The position numbers were made by a program, and so were the translations under genes. 64,000 nt of DNA, from the NCBI RefSeq assembly GCF_036884655.1, contig NC_088340.1, positions 7,953,501 through 8,017,500 of the forward strand, given 5' to 3'. This stretch comes from Musa acuminata AAA Group (lineage: Eukaryota; Streptophyta; Magnoliopsida; Zingiberales; Musaceae). Below are positions 47,641 through 58,404 of this stretch, piece by piece. The notes beneath the pieces are model-generated. The model saw only the letters and a list, made by a program, of their open reading frames with translations, was not told the origin of the DNA and ran no database searches. The first letter of the stretch is position 1. The number at the start of each line of letters is the position of its first letter.

Positions 47641-48494
47641 TCACGCTCAAGAACGAGAAGCCGTCCTAAATGAGGGAGATTGCATGGTCTCGTTTTCTTT
47701 TCTTTTTTTTTCACAAGATTTTAAGACGATGGAGGGAGTAGGTAAAATAATTGATTGAGCATTGTCCTAAATTTTCTTCCAACGAGAAAAAGTCAACCCT
47801 ACAATGCATAATTAATTGGTCATGATTATGATGGGAGTCAGTAGGTATGAGTCTAATTAGTTGATCAATTGATAACATAATATATTTTAAATAAATATTA
47901 GAAATAATAAAATATATCTATCAACTTAAAAAATCCATCACATTCCATTATCAACTCAATAAATCTATCAACTTTAAAAGAAAAAAAAAATCCATCAAGT
48001 AAACTTAGAGTATTCCTAATTTAATTCAAAAGCTTTTATTTTGGTTAGAATCTCAACATCACATTCCATTATCAATCTTGATATTCCAGGTCAGCTTTTA
48101 TAGTCATCGAGTTGATAGAATGCTCGAGTCTCACTAATTTCTTCAAAAATGTAATCAAACATATGAATAAGTTTCTTCAAAAATGATTTGATCTATAAAT
48201 AGGTGTATCCACCAATTAATGATGCAATATAAAAAAATAAATGTATTGTTGTCCCATAAATTGTGAAAGATTTTATATATTGTGTCTTTTTTTTTAATCA
48301 ATGAATAAGATAAGATCCAGTGGCAGGACAGTAATCCGAAAATTGTAGGCACAATTATCATTCTTTGATCCTATTTAAGCCCTTCAAATTGGTCAGATTT
48401 TTTTTTTTTTGACCATTATACTGACGTTACATACTTAGGACATTACTTGCCGGAGGGGAAAAAGGATCGTCGGATTTTTTGTTTTTGACTTATA
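47641..48494. repeat. Upstream region and host repeat unit A', first part
   Basis: 48040-48470 is a diverged copy of 40370-40830, with shared words AATCTCAACATCACATTCCA, AATAAGTTTCTTCAAAAATG, AATCAATGAATAAGAT and TTCTTTGATCCTATTTAA. It is cut at 48494 by the first Ty1/copia element. The part before 48040 has no recognisable feature. Confidence 0.75.
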
Positions 48495-48968
48495 TATTAG
48501 AATATGTGGTCCTTTTATAATTAAATAAGATATATAATAGAATAATTAATTGGGTTCCGTTCAGATATTTTAGATGTTGATGGTGTGTTAGAGCGTCATA
48601 ACGTTGACATGTATAGACGCACCTCTCCGTTGAGGGATTCAGTTATTCTCCTCGACTCTCTCTCAAAACCCTATCCCCAAATCCATCAATCTGTGTGGGT
48701 CCTGTGAAAGGATAGGAAGAGAGTGTGAAAGGATAGGAAGAGAGGAGAAAGGGTCTACACTCCTTCAGATTGCGTGCGATTGGATTAAAGACGGTGCTTG
48801 CAGCTATTTTGGATTAAAGACGGTGCTTAGCAGATCAATGGGATCTCTGAACATATGACATCAAAAGGTACGCATCGTATAATTAGATTTATGCATTGAT
48901 TTCAATCCTGGCATATAGGTTATTTCCGCATTATTGACATAGCATAATTACAGATCTTTATGCTTACA
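48495..48968 (+). repeat. 5' LTR of copia element 1
   Basis: Begins TATTAGAATATG (second base G to A against TGTTAG elsewhere) and ends TTATGCTTACA. A segment of about 125 bp that carries the TATA box in element 2 is missing after ATATTTTAG. Confidence 0.88.
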
Positions 48969-48970
48969 AT

Positions 48971-48982
48971 TGGTATCAGAGC
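48971..48982 (+). other. Primer-binding site, copia element 1
   Basis: TGGTATCAGAGC directly after the 5' LTR, complementary to initiator Met tRNA. Confidence 0.92.
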
Positions 48983-49118
48983 CCGGTTTTTGAAATCATG
49001 CATTAGATCTGTAAATTAATTTACGATGCATAATTACCTTTATCTTCCAAGAACTGCTAAGCAGTAATGGTCACCGTCGACCTCGCTGCAAATCTACGGT
49101 TACGCCGAGTAGCATGCG

Positions 49119-49260
49119 CATCACAGAACCCGTCCCATATACCGACATCACAGAACCTATCCCATATGCGGGCATTACAGAATCCGTCCCATACGCGGGC
49201 ATTACAGAACCCGTCCACGTGACGGCATTACAGAACCCGTCCACACGATGACATCATAGA
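49119..49260 (+). repeat. 27-bp minisatellite in the leader of element 1
   Basis: About five units of the form CATCACAGAACC-CGTCCCATATGCGG, with rising divergence rightward; the counterpart in element 2 is at 56456-56545. Confidence 0.8.
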
Positions 49261-49938
49261 ACCCGGTCGCACACGGCTAGAACCCGTCCATGCGACGGTC
49301 GGCTGCACGCAGGTAGACAGCCCAAGTGGCGGCCATGCGTGAGTGGCCACGCACAGGCTAGAACTGCCGTTGGCAACCGCGCACAGGCGGCCGGGCCGCA
49401 GGCAGCAGTGGCAGCGCCGCTCGTGCAGGCGGCGACGGCGATGGCATATTAGGGTTTTGGCATATTTATGTTTTTGCCCTCGAGGCTAGGGTTTTGAAAA
49501 ATTACAGTTTTACCCTTTTCAAATATCATAATTATAGTTTATGTTCTGTCAACATATTTACGGTTTTGCCCTCGGGTCTAATTTCTGCCAAAGTACAGTT
49601 CTGCCATTCGCATATTTTTGATTTATATCCTATCAAATATTTTCGGTTTTTATCATCATGAAATTGAGAAATTTAGGTTATATTCTCAATTATAAAATTG
49701 ATAAATATCATTTATTATAATTATGATTAATTTTAATCATGATTATATTTTTGATTATTTGATTGGATTTAATTTTGATTAAAAAAACTATAAATTATGG
49801 TTTATTTTATGGTTTTCTCATATGAATTATTCATTATATATGTGGTAAATAAAATTAAAATCCAATTATTGTTTTTGGAATTTTCATTTATTTATTCACA
49901 TGTATATGCTTGAAATTATCATATGAGTTTTATTAAAG

Positions 49939-50275
49939 TTCAATAATTATTATGGTTATTTATTATTGAACTACTTAGCATTAATATTCAATAATTATTA
50001 TTGTTATTTATTATTGAATTACTTTGCATTAATGTTCAATAATTGTTATGGTTATTTATTATTGAACTGTTTACATAAATGTTCAATAATTATTATGGTT
50101 ATTTATTATTGAACTGCTTAGCATTAATATTTAATAATTATTATTGTTATTTATTATTGAATTGCTTTGCGTTAATGTTTAATAATTGTTATGATTATTT
50201 ATTATTGAACTGCTTTATATAAATGTTCAATAATTATTATTATTATTTTATTATTGAACTGCTTAGCAAAATTAA
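49939..50275. repeat. 48-bp hairpin tandem repeat in leader of element 1
   Basis: Seven units start (TTCAATAAT or TTTAATAAT) at 49939, 49987, 50035, 50082, 50130, 50178 and 50226. Each contains TTCAATAAT and its reverse complement ATTATTGAA, separated by about 14 bases, so each unit can form a stem-loop. Confidence 0.88.
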
Positions 50276-50829
50276 AGAAATATTGATGAATATTATTTGT
50301 AATTTATTTCCCTAAGTTTTATCTGACTAGTAGCTGCCAAAGTAGCCTGTGATGATAAACTTTTGTGATATGAATTACAATAAAAGTTTTATCATTTTAT
50401 AGGATATTTTTATTTTATATTATTGCATTAGTTTTGTAGCCACCAAAGTGATCTAGACTAATGACTTATAAAATAATATTAAGGAATTAGTCCTAAATGA
50501 CATTAAGGAAATAATATTCATAATGACACATATAATTAGGAGATTTAGATAATCCCAAAGGAGAATCTAATTCAAATAATTATGTGATGGGTAGGATGAA
50601 ACTATTTTAGATATCCTTGTAGTTTAGGGTTGTATACCCAAAGGTAACAATACATATTCCTCAAGGATGGTATCAGTCCTCCATAAATATTCTTGAGTGA
50701 ACACTAGATATGTCAATATTTCACCCAAAGGTGTAATATAGATGATATCAATAGTTCATCAATTTTTTGACAAACTCAAAGCATTAATGTTGTTATATAT
50801 ATTTTTTTTACAGTGGTACTTCCGCATAT

Positions 50830-53800
50830 ACATTCATATGCTTCTAGTGTTCCTGTACTTCTGGATCAAATTATTCAGAATGGTTAGAGCATATGCAATT
50901 CACACTGGGTGTATTAGATCTTGATCTAGCATTACTTGTTGAAAAGCCTATAGACTTGACTGATGAAAGTACTACAGAACAAGTTAATGAAATGAAGGCT
51001 TGGGAAAGATCTGATAGACTTAGTTTAATGTTCATAAGAATGACAATTGCAAATAACATAAAGACTTCATTACCGATTGCAACTAGCGCAAAGAAATATT
51101 TAAAGGTTATTGAAGATAGATTTAAATATGCTGATAAGTCATTGGCTGACACATTGATGAAAGAACTGACTACGACCCAGTATGATGGTACTCGAGGAAT
51201 TCAGGATTACATCCTCAATATGGCTAACAAAGTTGTAAAACTTAAAACATTAGGCATGAATGTTGATGAATCTTTCCTTGTGCAATTTATTCTCAATTCT
51301 CTTCCTTCTCAGTTTGGCACATTCAAGATTCACTACAATACAAATAAAGATAAGTGGGACTTGAATGAGTTGACTAGCATGTGTGTTCAGGAAGAATTGA
51401 GATTAAGGCAGGAAAATTCATATAATATCATGACGACTACTTAAAGAGGTGGTAATAAGAAAAGAAAGTTGAAGCATCATCCATCAAAGAGATTTGCTAA
51501 GTCTGGAAATATTAAACAAACTAATGAAAAGAAAGCCTTTACTGTAAATTGCTTCTTTTGTGGCAAGAAAGGACATTGGAAGAAGAATTGCATTAAACGC
51601 AAGACTTGGTTCGAAAAGAAAGGTATTAACTCGACCTTTGTATGTTTCGAATCAAACATTACAGAAGTTCCTTCTAACACTTGGTGGATTGATTCCGGTG
51701 CTTCAACTCATGTTACAAATAACATGCAGGGATTTCTTTCAATTCGGAAACCAAAAGAACATGAAAGATTCATCATTATGGGAAATCGTCTTAAAGCGAA
51801 AGTGATATCAATGAGAACTTATCGTCTACGCTTAGAGACGGGTCACTTGATGGATCTTGTTGACACATGTTATGTCCCTACAATTTCTAGAAATTTGATT
51901 TCTCTTTCTAGAATTGATGAGTTAGGATATTGTATTTCTTTTGGTAGTGGCAAACTCAGCATATTTTACGATTCAATAAAAGGTGGTTCTGGAATTCTTT
52001 GTGATGGTTTGTACAGAATTAATTTGGATCTTGAGTTTACAAAGACATTAATGACCCTGCAATCAAATGTTGGATTGAAACGTAGTTTCAATAATGAAAC
52101 ATCTTCTATATTGTGGCATAGACGATTGGGGCATATCTCCAAGGAAAGAATTGAAAGATTAGTGAAGGATAATATTTTGGAACATTTAGACTTAACTGAT
52201 TTTGATATTTGTATAGATTGCATTAAGGGAAAGCAAACTAAACAAATAAAGAAAAATACCACAAGAAGTAAAGAACTCCTTGAGATTATTCATACTGATA
52301 TCTGCGGACCACTCCATATTCCTTGTTTTAGTGGAGAAAAATATTTCATCACATTTATAGATGATCTGTCCAGATATGGCAAAGTTTATCTAATACATGA
52401 AAAGTCTCAAGCCGTTGATACTCTTGAAGTATACATAAATGAGGTTGAGAGACAATTAGATAGAAAAGTTAAAATTGTCAGATCTGACAGAGGTGATGAA
52501 TTTTATGGCAGATATGATGGATCTGGTCAGAATATTGGTCCTTTTGCTAGATTCTTAGAACAACAGGGTATTTGTGCTCAATATGCATTACCAGGTTTGC
52601 CACAGTAGAATGGTGTTGCTAAAAGGCGAAATCGTACTCTGATTGATATGGTTAAGAGTATGATGAGTTACTCATCTGTACCTGAGTCGATGTGGGGTGA
52701 AGCTCTTAGGACAGCTATGTACATCTTGAATAGGGTTCCTAGTAAGTCAGTTTCAACGACTCCATTTGAGTTATGGACTGGTAGGAAGCCTAGTCTGAGA
52801 CATCTACATATATGGGGGTGTCCTACAGAGATAAGAGTATTCAATCCACATGAAAAGAAATTGGATCCAAGAACTATTTCAGGATATTTTATTGGTTATC
52901 CATAAAAATCCAAGGGATATAGATTTTATTGTCCTAATCATAGTATGAGAATAGTAGAATCTGGTAATGCAAAATTCCTAGAAAATGGCGAAATCAGTGG
53001 GAGTGAAAAATCTCGAAGGATTAATTTTGATATTAAGGAGATTTAGGTTAATTCTCCCATATCATCTCCTGTTCGAGAGATTGTTGTTCCTCAAATCAAT
53101 GAGAGTATTGATGAGGGTGAACAACAAAATAACATCGAAGAACTCTCACATGATATTGATGTCGTCGTTGATGATCTTGTAGAACAATCACAATTGGCAG
53201 ATTTGAGAAGATCTCAAAGGAAAAGGAAACATGTCATTTCTGATGATTATGTTATATATCTACAAGAATCATATTATGATATAGGAATAAAAAGAGATCC
53301 CTTATCGTTTTCACAAGCCATAGAAAGTAACGATTGTAAAAGAGTCGGTTGTAAATGGGTCTTTAAGACAAAACGTGACTCAACGGGCAATATCGAACGA
53401 TATAAAGCCAGACTTGTGGCCAAAGGTTTTTCTCAGAAGGAAGGCATCGACTATAATGAGACTTTTTCTCCTGTTTCTAAAAAAAAGGACTCATTGAGAA
53501 TCGTTATGGCATTAGTAGCTCATTATGATCTTGAGTTGCATCAGATGGATGTGAAAACGGCATTTCTAAATAGGGATCTGGATGAGGAAATCTATATGGA
53601 ACAACCTGAAGGATTCATAGAAAAGGGAAAAGAAAGTTGGGCTTGTAAACTTAAGAAATCCATTTATGGCCTTAAACAAGCTTCCAGACAATGGTATATA
53701 AAGTTTCATAATACCATTACTTCCTTCGGATTTAAGGAAAACACTGTTGATCAGTGTATATACCTGAAGGTAAGTGGGAGCAAGTTTATTATATTGGTCT

Positions 53801-54762
53801 TATATATGGATGATATTTTACTTGCTAGTAGTGATCTTGGTTTATTGCACGAAACTAAGATATTTCTCAACAAGAACTTTAATATGAATGAGGCATCCTA
53901 TGTTATTGGCATTGAGATATTCAGAGATAGATCTTAAGGATTATTAGGATTGTCTCAGAAAGGATATATTGATCGTATCTTGGAGAGATTTAATATGCAG
54001 CTTTGCTCAACCAATGATGTACCTATTACTAAAGGTGAAAAATTCAGTCAAAACCAGTGCCCAAGAAATGACTTAGGAAAAAATCAAATGAAGAATATTA
54101 CTTATGGATGCGCAGTTGGAAGTCTATTATATGCTCAAACTTGTACAAGACCAAATATCAGTTTTGTAGTTGCAATGCTGGGAAGATATCAAAGCAACCC
54201 TGGAATGGAACATTGGAAAGCTGCAAAGAAAGTAATGAGATATCTACAAGGGATAAAAGATTATATGCTCACATACAGGAGATCTAATCAGCTTGAAGTA
54301 ACTGGATATTCAGATGCTGATTTTGCAAATTGCCTCGACAGTAGGAAGTCCACTTCAGGATTTGTATTTATGTTAGCTGGTGGGGCAATTTCTTGGAAAA
54401 GTGCAAAGCAATCACTTATTGCATCATCAACATTGGAAGCTGAATTTGTGACATGCTTTGAGGCCACAAATCAAGCTTTATGGCTACGAAATTTTATCTC
54501 AGGACTTGGTGTGGTCGACTCAATTGCCAAGCTGCTGAAGATATTTTGTGATAATACCGCAACCGTTTTCTTCTCTAAGAATGGCAAGTACTTTAGTGGT
54601 TCCAAGCACATTGAGATAAAGTACTTGGTGGTTAGAGAAAGAGTCCAGAAACAACAAGTGCCAATTAAGAACTTGAGCACCACTTTGATGATTGCTAATC
54701 CACTGACAAAAGCCTTACAGTGCAAAATATTCAAGAACATGTTCTTAGAATGGGGCTTGTGA
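50830..54762 (+). pseudogene. gag-pol of copia element 1
   Basis: Gag from about 50838 (start region frameshifted) to a stop at 51442-51444. The next open piece has the zinc knuckle CFFCGKKGHWKKNC (51550-51591), the protease site WWIDSGASTH (51682), the GAG-pre-integrase LWHRRLGH and the integrase core HTDICGPL...FIDDLSRY...SDRGDEF, ending at a TAG within the conserved LPQQNG site. Reverse transcriptase (53330-53930) has WVFKTKRD, KARLVAKGFSQ, MDVKTAFLN and a YMDD box (53803-53814) where most copias have YVDD. RNase H runs to 54762 with YSDADFA and LTKAL. Five stops and an 87-bp deletion abolish coding. Confidence 0.9.
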
Positions 54763-55214
54763 GCAAGTCATAAAGGATATGGTGATGCATGTTTATGTGG
54801 ATGCTATTATTGATATTTTACTTAATTAAAGTTATCTGTTTCTGCTATCCTGTTTACATTTATGTTTATGTATATTATGGTTGAATGTAATAACAGGATT
54901 GTCTTGACAAGATAAATTACAGGGGTCATTATGGACTATGTTAGGAAAGACTAACAATGTTGTGGTATATAGAAGGGAGTATTACATTGATGAAATACAA
55001 CCGCTATGACTCGCATTGATAGTTGGACTTAATATAGTATTATTGTGTTTATTGGACTTATTGGCTTATTTTTAAAACATGGCCATGTATAAAATGCTTT
55101 TCAAAATTTCTTGGAATCCAATTAGGTAAAATTATTTTTAAACAAATTTTGTTTTGTTTGTTTTGATTTTGTATCTCTTTTATATCTTATCAATTAATGG
55201 GCCAAGTGGGAGAA

Positions 55215-55605
55215 TGTTAGAATATGTGGCCCTTTTATAATTGAATAAGATATATAATAGAATAACTAATTGGGTTCCGTTCAGATATTTTAGAGATATC
55301 CTTGATGGGAGGAAATCTACACGTATAGACGCACCTCTCCGTTGAGGGATTCAGTTATTCTCCTCGACTCTCTCAAAACCCTCTCCCTAAATCCATCAAT
55401 CTGTGTGGGTCCTGTGAGCGTGCGATTGGATTAAAGACGGTCGGATTAAAGACGGTGCTTGTAGCTATTTTGGATTAAAGACGGTGCTTAGCAGATCAAC
55501 GGGATCTCGTATCGTATAATTAGATCTATGCATTGATTTCAATCCTAGCATATAGGTTATTTCCGTATTATTGACATAGCATAATTACAGATCTTTATGC
55601 TTACA
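55215..55605 (+). repeat. 3' LTR of copia element 1
   Basis: TGTTAGAATATG...TTATGCTTACA, 391 bp. Shorter than the other copies because of an independent deletion between GGGAGGAAATCT and ACACGTATAGACG that removes the TATA region. A GGATTAAAGACGGT motif repeats three times near 55427-55480. Confidence 0.88.
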
Positions 55606-55794
55606 CTTTATACTAACGTTACATAGGACATTACTTGCAGGAGGGAAAGAAGGATCTCCACGACCATCTTTTTGTCCTAATGTATTATATTCATAGTTCA
55701 AATGCCTTTTGGAGAAGACATCTCTAGGATATTCTATCATTGTTTAACAAAAATAAGCATATGCAGCTTGTGAGTTCATTTTTCTGGATGTAGG
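55606..55794. repeat. Host repeat unit A', middle part
   Basis: Copy of 40750-40870 (CTTTATACTAACGTTACATA, GACCATCTTTTTGTCCTAA, ATTCATAGTTCAAATGC, GCAGCTTGTGAG). Its first 60 bases also repeat what stands just left of element 1 (48415-48470), so element 1 is flanked by a host duplication much longer than a copia target-site duplication. Confidence 0.75.
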
Positions 55795-56305
55795 TGTTAG
55801 AATATGTGACCATTTTATAATTGAATAAGATATATAATAGAATAACTAATTGGGTTCCGTTCACATATTTTAGCCAATAGACTAAGTCCACTACGGAACG
55901 ATTCCTCGGGAGATAACCTTGATGGGAGGAAATCTCCTGAGATCTCATCGTAGACCCTCTACTCTCGCCTATAAAAGGACAGGATCTCTAGGGGTTGAGG
56001 GTGTGTTAGAACGTCATAACGTTGACACGTATAGACGCACCTCCGTTGAGAGGAGAAAGGGTCTACTCTCCTTGCACTCTTTCAGATTGCGTGCAATTGG
56101 ATTGGATTAAAGACGGTTGGATTAAAGACGGTGCTTGCAGCTATCTTGGATTAAAGATGGTGCTTAGCAGATCAACGGGATCTTTGAACATATGGCATCA
56201 AAAGATACGCTTCGTATAATTAGATCTGTGCATTTGATTTCAATCCTGGCATATAGGTTATTTCCGCATTATTGACATAGCATAATTATAGATTTTATGC
56301 TTACA
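55795..56305 (+). repeat. 5' LTR of copia element 2
   Basis: 511 bp, TGTTAGAATATGTGACC...TTATGCTTACA; the most complete LTR of this family here. It contains TATAAAAG (55970-55977) in CTCGCCTATAAAAGGACAGG, the likely promoter. Confidence 0.9.
55970..55977 (+). promoter_or_regulatory. TATA box in element 2 5' LTR
   Basis: TATAAAAG. Absent from both LTRs of element 1 by deletion, and altered to CTATCAAGG in the 3' LTR of element 2. Confidence 0.7.
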
Positions 56306-56307
56306 AT

Positions 56308-56319
56308 TGGTATCAGAGC
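56308..56319 (+). other. Primer-binding site, copia element 2
   Basis: TGGTATCAGAGC directly after the 5' LTR. Confidence 0.92.
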
Positions 56320-56455
56320 CCGGTTTTTGAAATCATGCATTAGATCTGTAAATTAATTTATGATGCATAATTACCTTTATCTTCCAAGAACTGCTAAACA
56401 GTAATGGTCACCGTCGACCTCGTTGCGAATCTACAATTACGCCGAGTAGCGTACG

Positions 56456-56545
56456 CATCACAGAACCTGTCCCATATGCGGACATCACAGAACTTGTCCC
56501 ATATGCGGACATCACAGAACTTGTCCCATATGCGGGCATTACAGA
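56456..56545 (+). repeat. 27-bp minisatellite in the leader of element 2
   Basis: Three to four units of CATCACAGAACTTGTCCCATATGCGGA type. Because 27 is a multiple of three the repeats give a periodic open frame, which is not evidence of a protein. A GC-rich stretch (56550-56910) follows. Confidence 0.8.
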
Positions 56546-57602
56546 ATCTGGCCGCGCACGGCCAGATCCCATCCATGCGACGGTCGGCCAGAACCCGTCC
56601 ATGCGACGGTCGGCCGCACGCAGGTAGACAGCCCAGGTGGCGGCCATGCGTGAGTAGGCCGTGCATAGGCGGCGGCCACGTGCTGGCAGTAGCCACCCGC
56701 GGGCAGGTATCGCCGCAGCGGCAGCGGCCGCGCGTGAGCAGTAGCAGCCCCGCGGCGGCAGCACCGTGGCGGCAGTGGTCGCGCACAGGCTAGAACTGCC
56801 GCTGGCAGCCGCGTACAGGCGGTAGCCCGCAACCGCGCACAGGCGGCCGGGCCGCAGGCAGCAGCGGCAGCACCGCTCGCGCAGGCGGCGACGGCGAAGG
56901 CAGATTAGGGTTTTTGGTATAATTACGATTTTACCCTCGAGGCTAGGGTTTTATAAAATTACAGTTTTACCCTTGTAAATTTCATAATTTCAGGTTATGT
57001 TCTGTTAACAAATTTACGGTTTTACCCTCGGGTTTAATTTATGCCAAAATTACAGTTCTGCCATTCCCATATTTCTGATTTATTCCATTTCAAAATTTTA
57101 TGGTTTTATCAAAAATTGAGAAATTTAATTCATATTCTCAATTATAAATTGATAAATATGATTTATTATAATTATGATTAATTTTAATCATAATTATATT
57201 TTGATTATTTGATTGGATTTAATTTTTGATTAAAAAAAATATAAATTATGGTTTATTTTATAATTTTCTCATATGAATTTTTGATTTTACATGTGATAAA
57301 TAAAATTAAAATCCAATTATTATTATTTTTAGAATTTTATTTATTTATCCACCTGTATATATATGAAATTGTGAAATAATGTATACCTTTCACATGAATG
57401 CATGATTTATATAAATTATTGATTTTTTACATATAATAAATAAAATTAAAATTCAATAATTGTTTTTGGACTTTTATATATTTATTCATATGTATATATT
57501 TGAAATTGTGAAATAATGTTCACATTTCACATAAATGCATGATTTATATATTTTCATGATTATCATATGAGTTTTCTTATTATTGAATTGCTTAACATTA
57601 TT

Positions 57603-57840
57603 GTTCAATAATTATTATGGTTATTTTATTATTGAATTATTTTGCATTAATGTTTAATAATTATTATTGTTATTTTATTATTGAACTGTTTTGCATTATT
57701 GTTCAATAATTATTATGGTTATTTATTATTGAATTATTTTGCATTAATATTTAATAATAATTATTATTCTTTATTATTGAATTGCTTAGCATTAATGTTC
57801 AATAATTATTATTGTTATTCTATTATTGAATTGCTTAGCA
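57603..57840. repeat. 48-bp hairpin tandem repeat in leader of element 2
   Basis: Five units start near 57603, 57652, 57701, 57750 and 57798, with the same TTCAATAAT / ATTATTGAA arms as in element 1 but two fewer units. Confidence 0.85.
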
Positions 57841-58404
57841 AAATTAAAGAAATTGATGAATGTTATTTGTAATTCATCTCCTAAAGTTTTATCTGACTAG
57901 TAGCTTTTAAAGTGGCCTAGGATGATAGACTTTTGTGATATGAATTATAATAAAAGTTTTATCATTTATAGGACATTTTTATTTTATATCATTGCATTAG
58001 TCTTGTAGCCACCAAAGTGACCTGGACTAATGACTTATAAAATAATATTAAAGAATTAGTCCTAAATGATATTAAGGAAATAATATTCATAATTGCACAT
58101 ATAATTAGGAGATTTAGATAATTCTAAAGGAGAATCTAATTCAAATAATTATATGATGGGGTAGGATGATATTATTTTTGGAAATTCTTGTAGTTTAGGG
58201 TTGTATACCCAAAGGTAACAATACCTATTCCTCAAGGATGGTACCAGTCCTCCATAAATATTCTTGAGTGAACACTATATATGTCAATATTTCACCCAAA
58301 GGTGTAATATAGATTATATCAATAGTTCATCAATTTTTGACAAACTCAAAGCATTAATATTATTATATATCTTTTTGCAGAGGTACTTCCGCATATACAT
58401 TCTT

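Larger units (their letters stand above)
48495..55605 (+). mobile_element. Ty1/copia element 1 (7.1 kb), inactive
   Basis: 5' LTR 48495-48968, primer site 48971-48982, leader with two tandem-repeat arrays, gag and pol about 50830-54762, polypurine tract (AAGTGGGAGAA) just before the 3' LTR 55215-55605. Order of domains is gag, zinc knuckle, protease, integrase, reverse transcriptase, RNase H, which defines copia. Stops at 51442, 52606, 52903, 53044 and 53936, an 87-bp in-frame deletion before the reverse transcriptase and a disrupted gag start make it dead. Both LTRs carry different internal deletions. The copia lineage was not assigned. Confidence 0.93.

Noticed and set aside
53803..53814. 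YMDD instead of YVDD in element 1 reverse transcriptase as a novel active site
   Set aside because: Element 2 has YVDD; in an element with five stops a Val-to-Met change is most simply a decay mutation, and YMDD is itself tolerated in reverse transcriptases.
56394..56832. Long open frames on both strands in the GC-rich leader of element 2
   Set aside because: Come from the 27-bp repeats and GC-rich low-complexity sequence before gag; not conserved as a frame in element 1.
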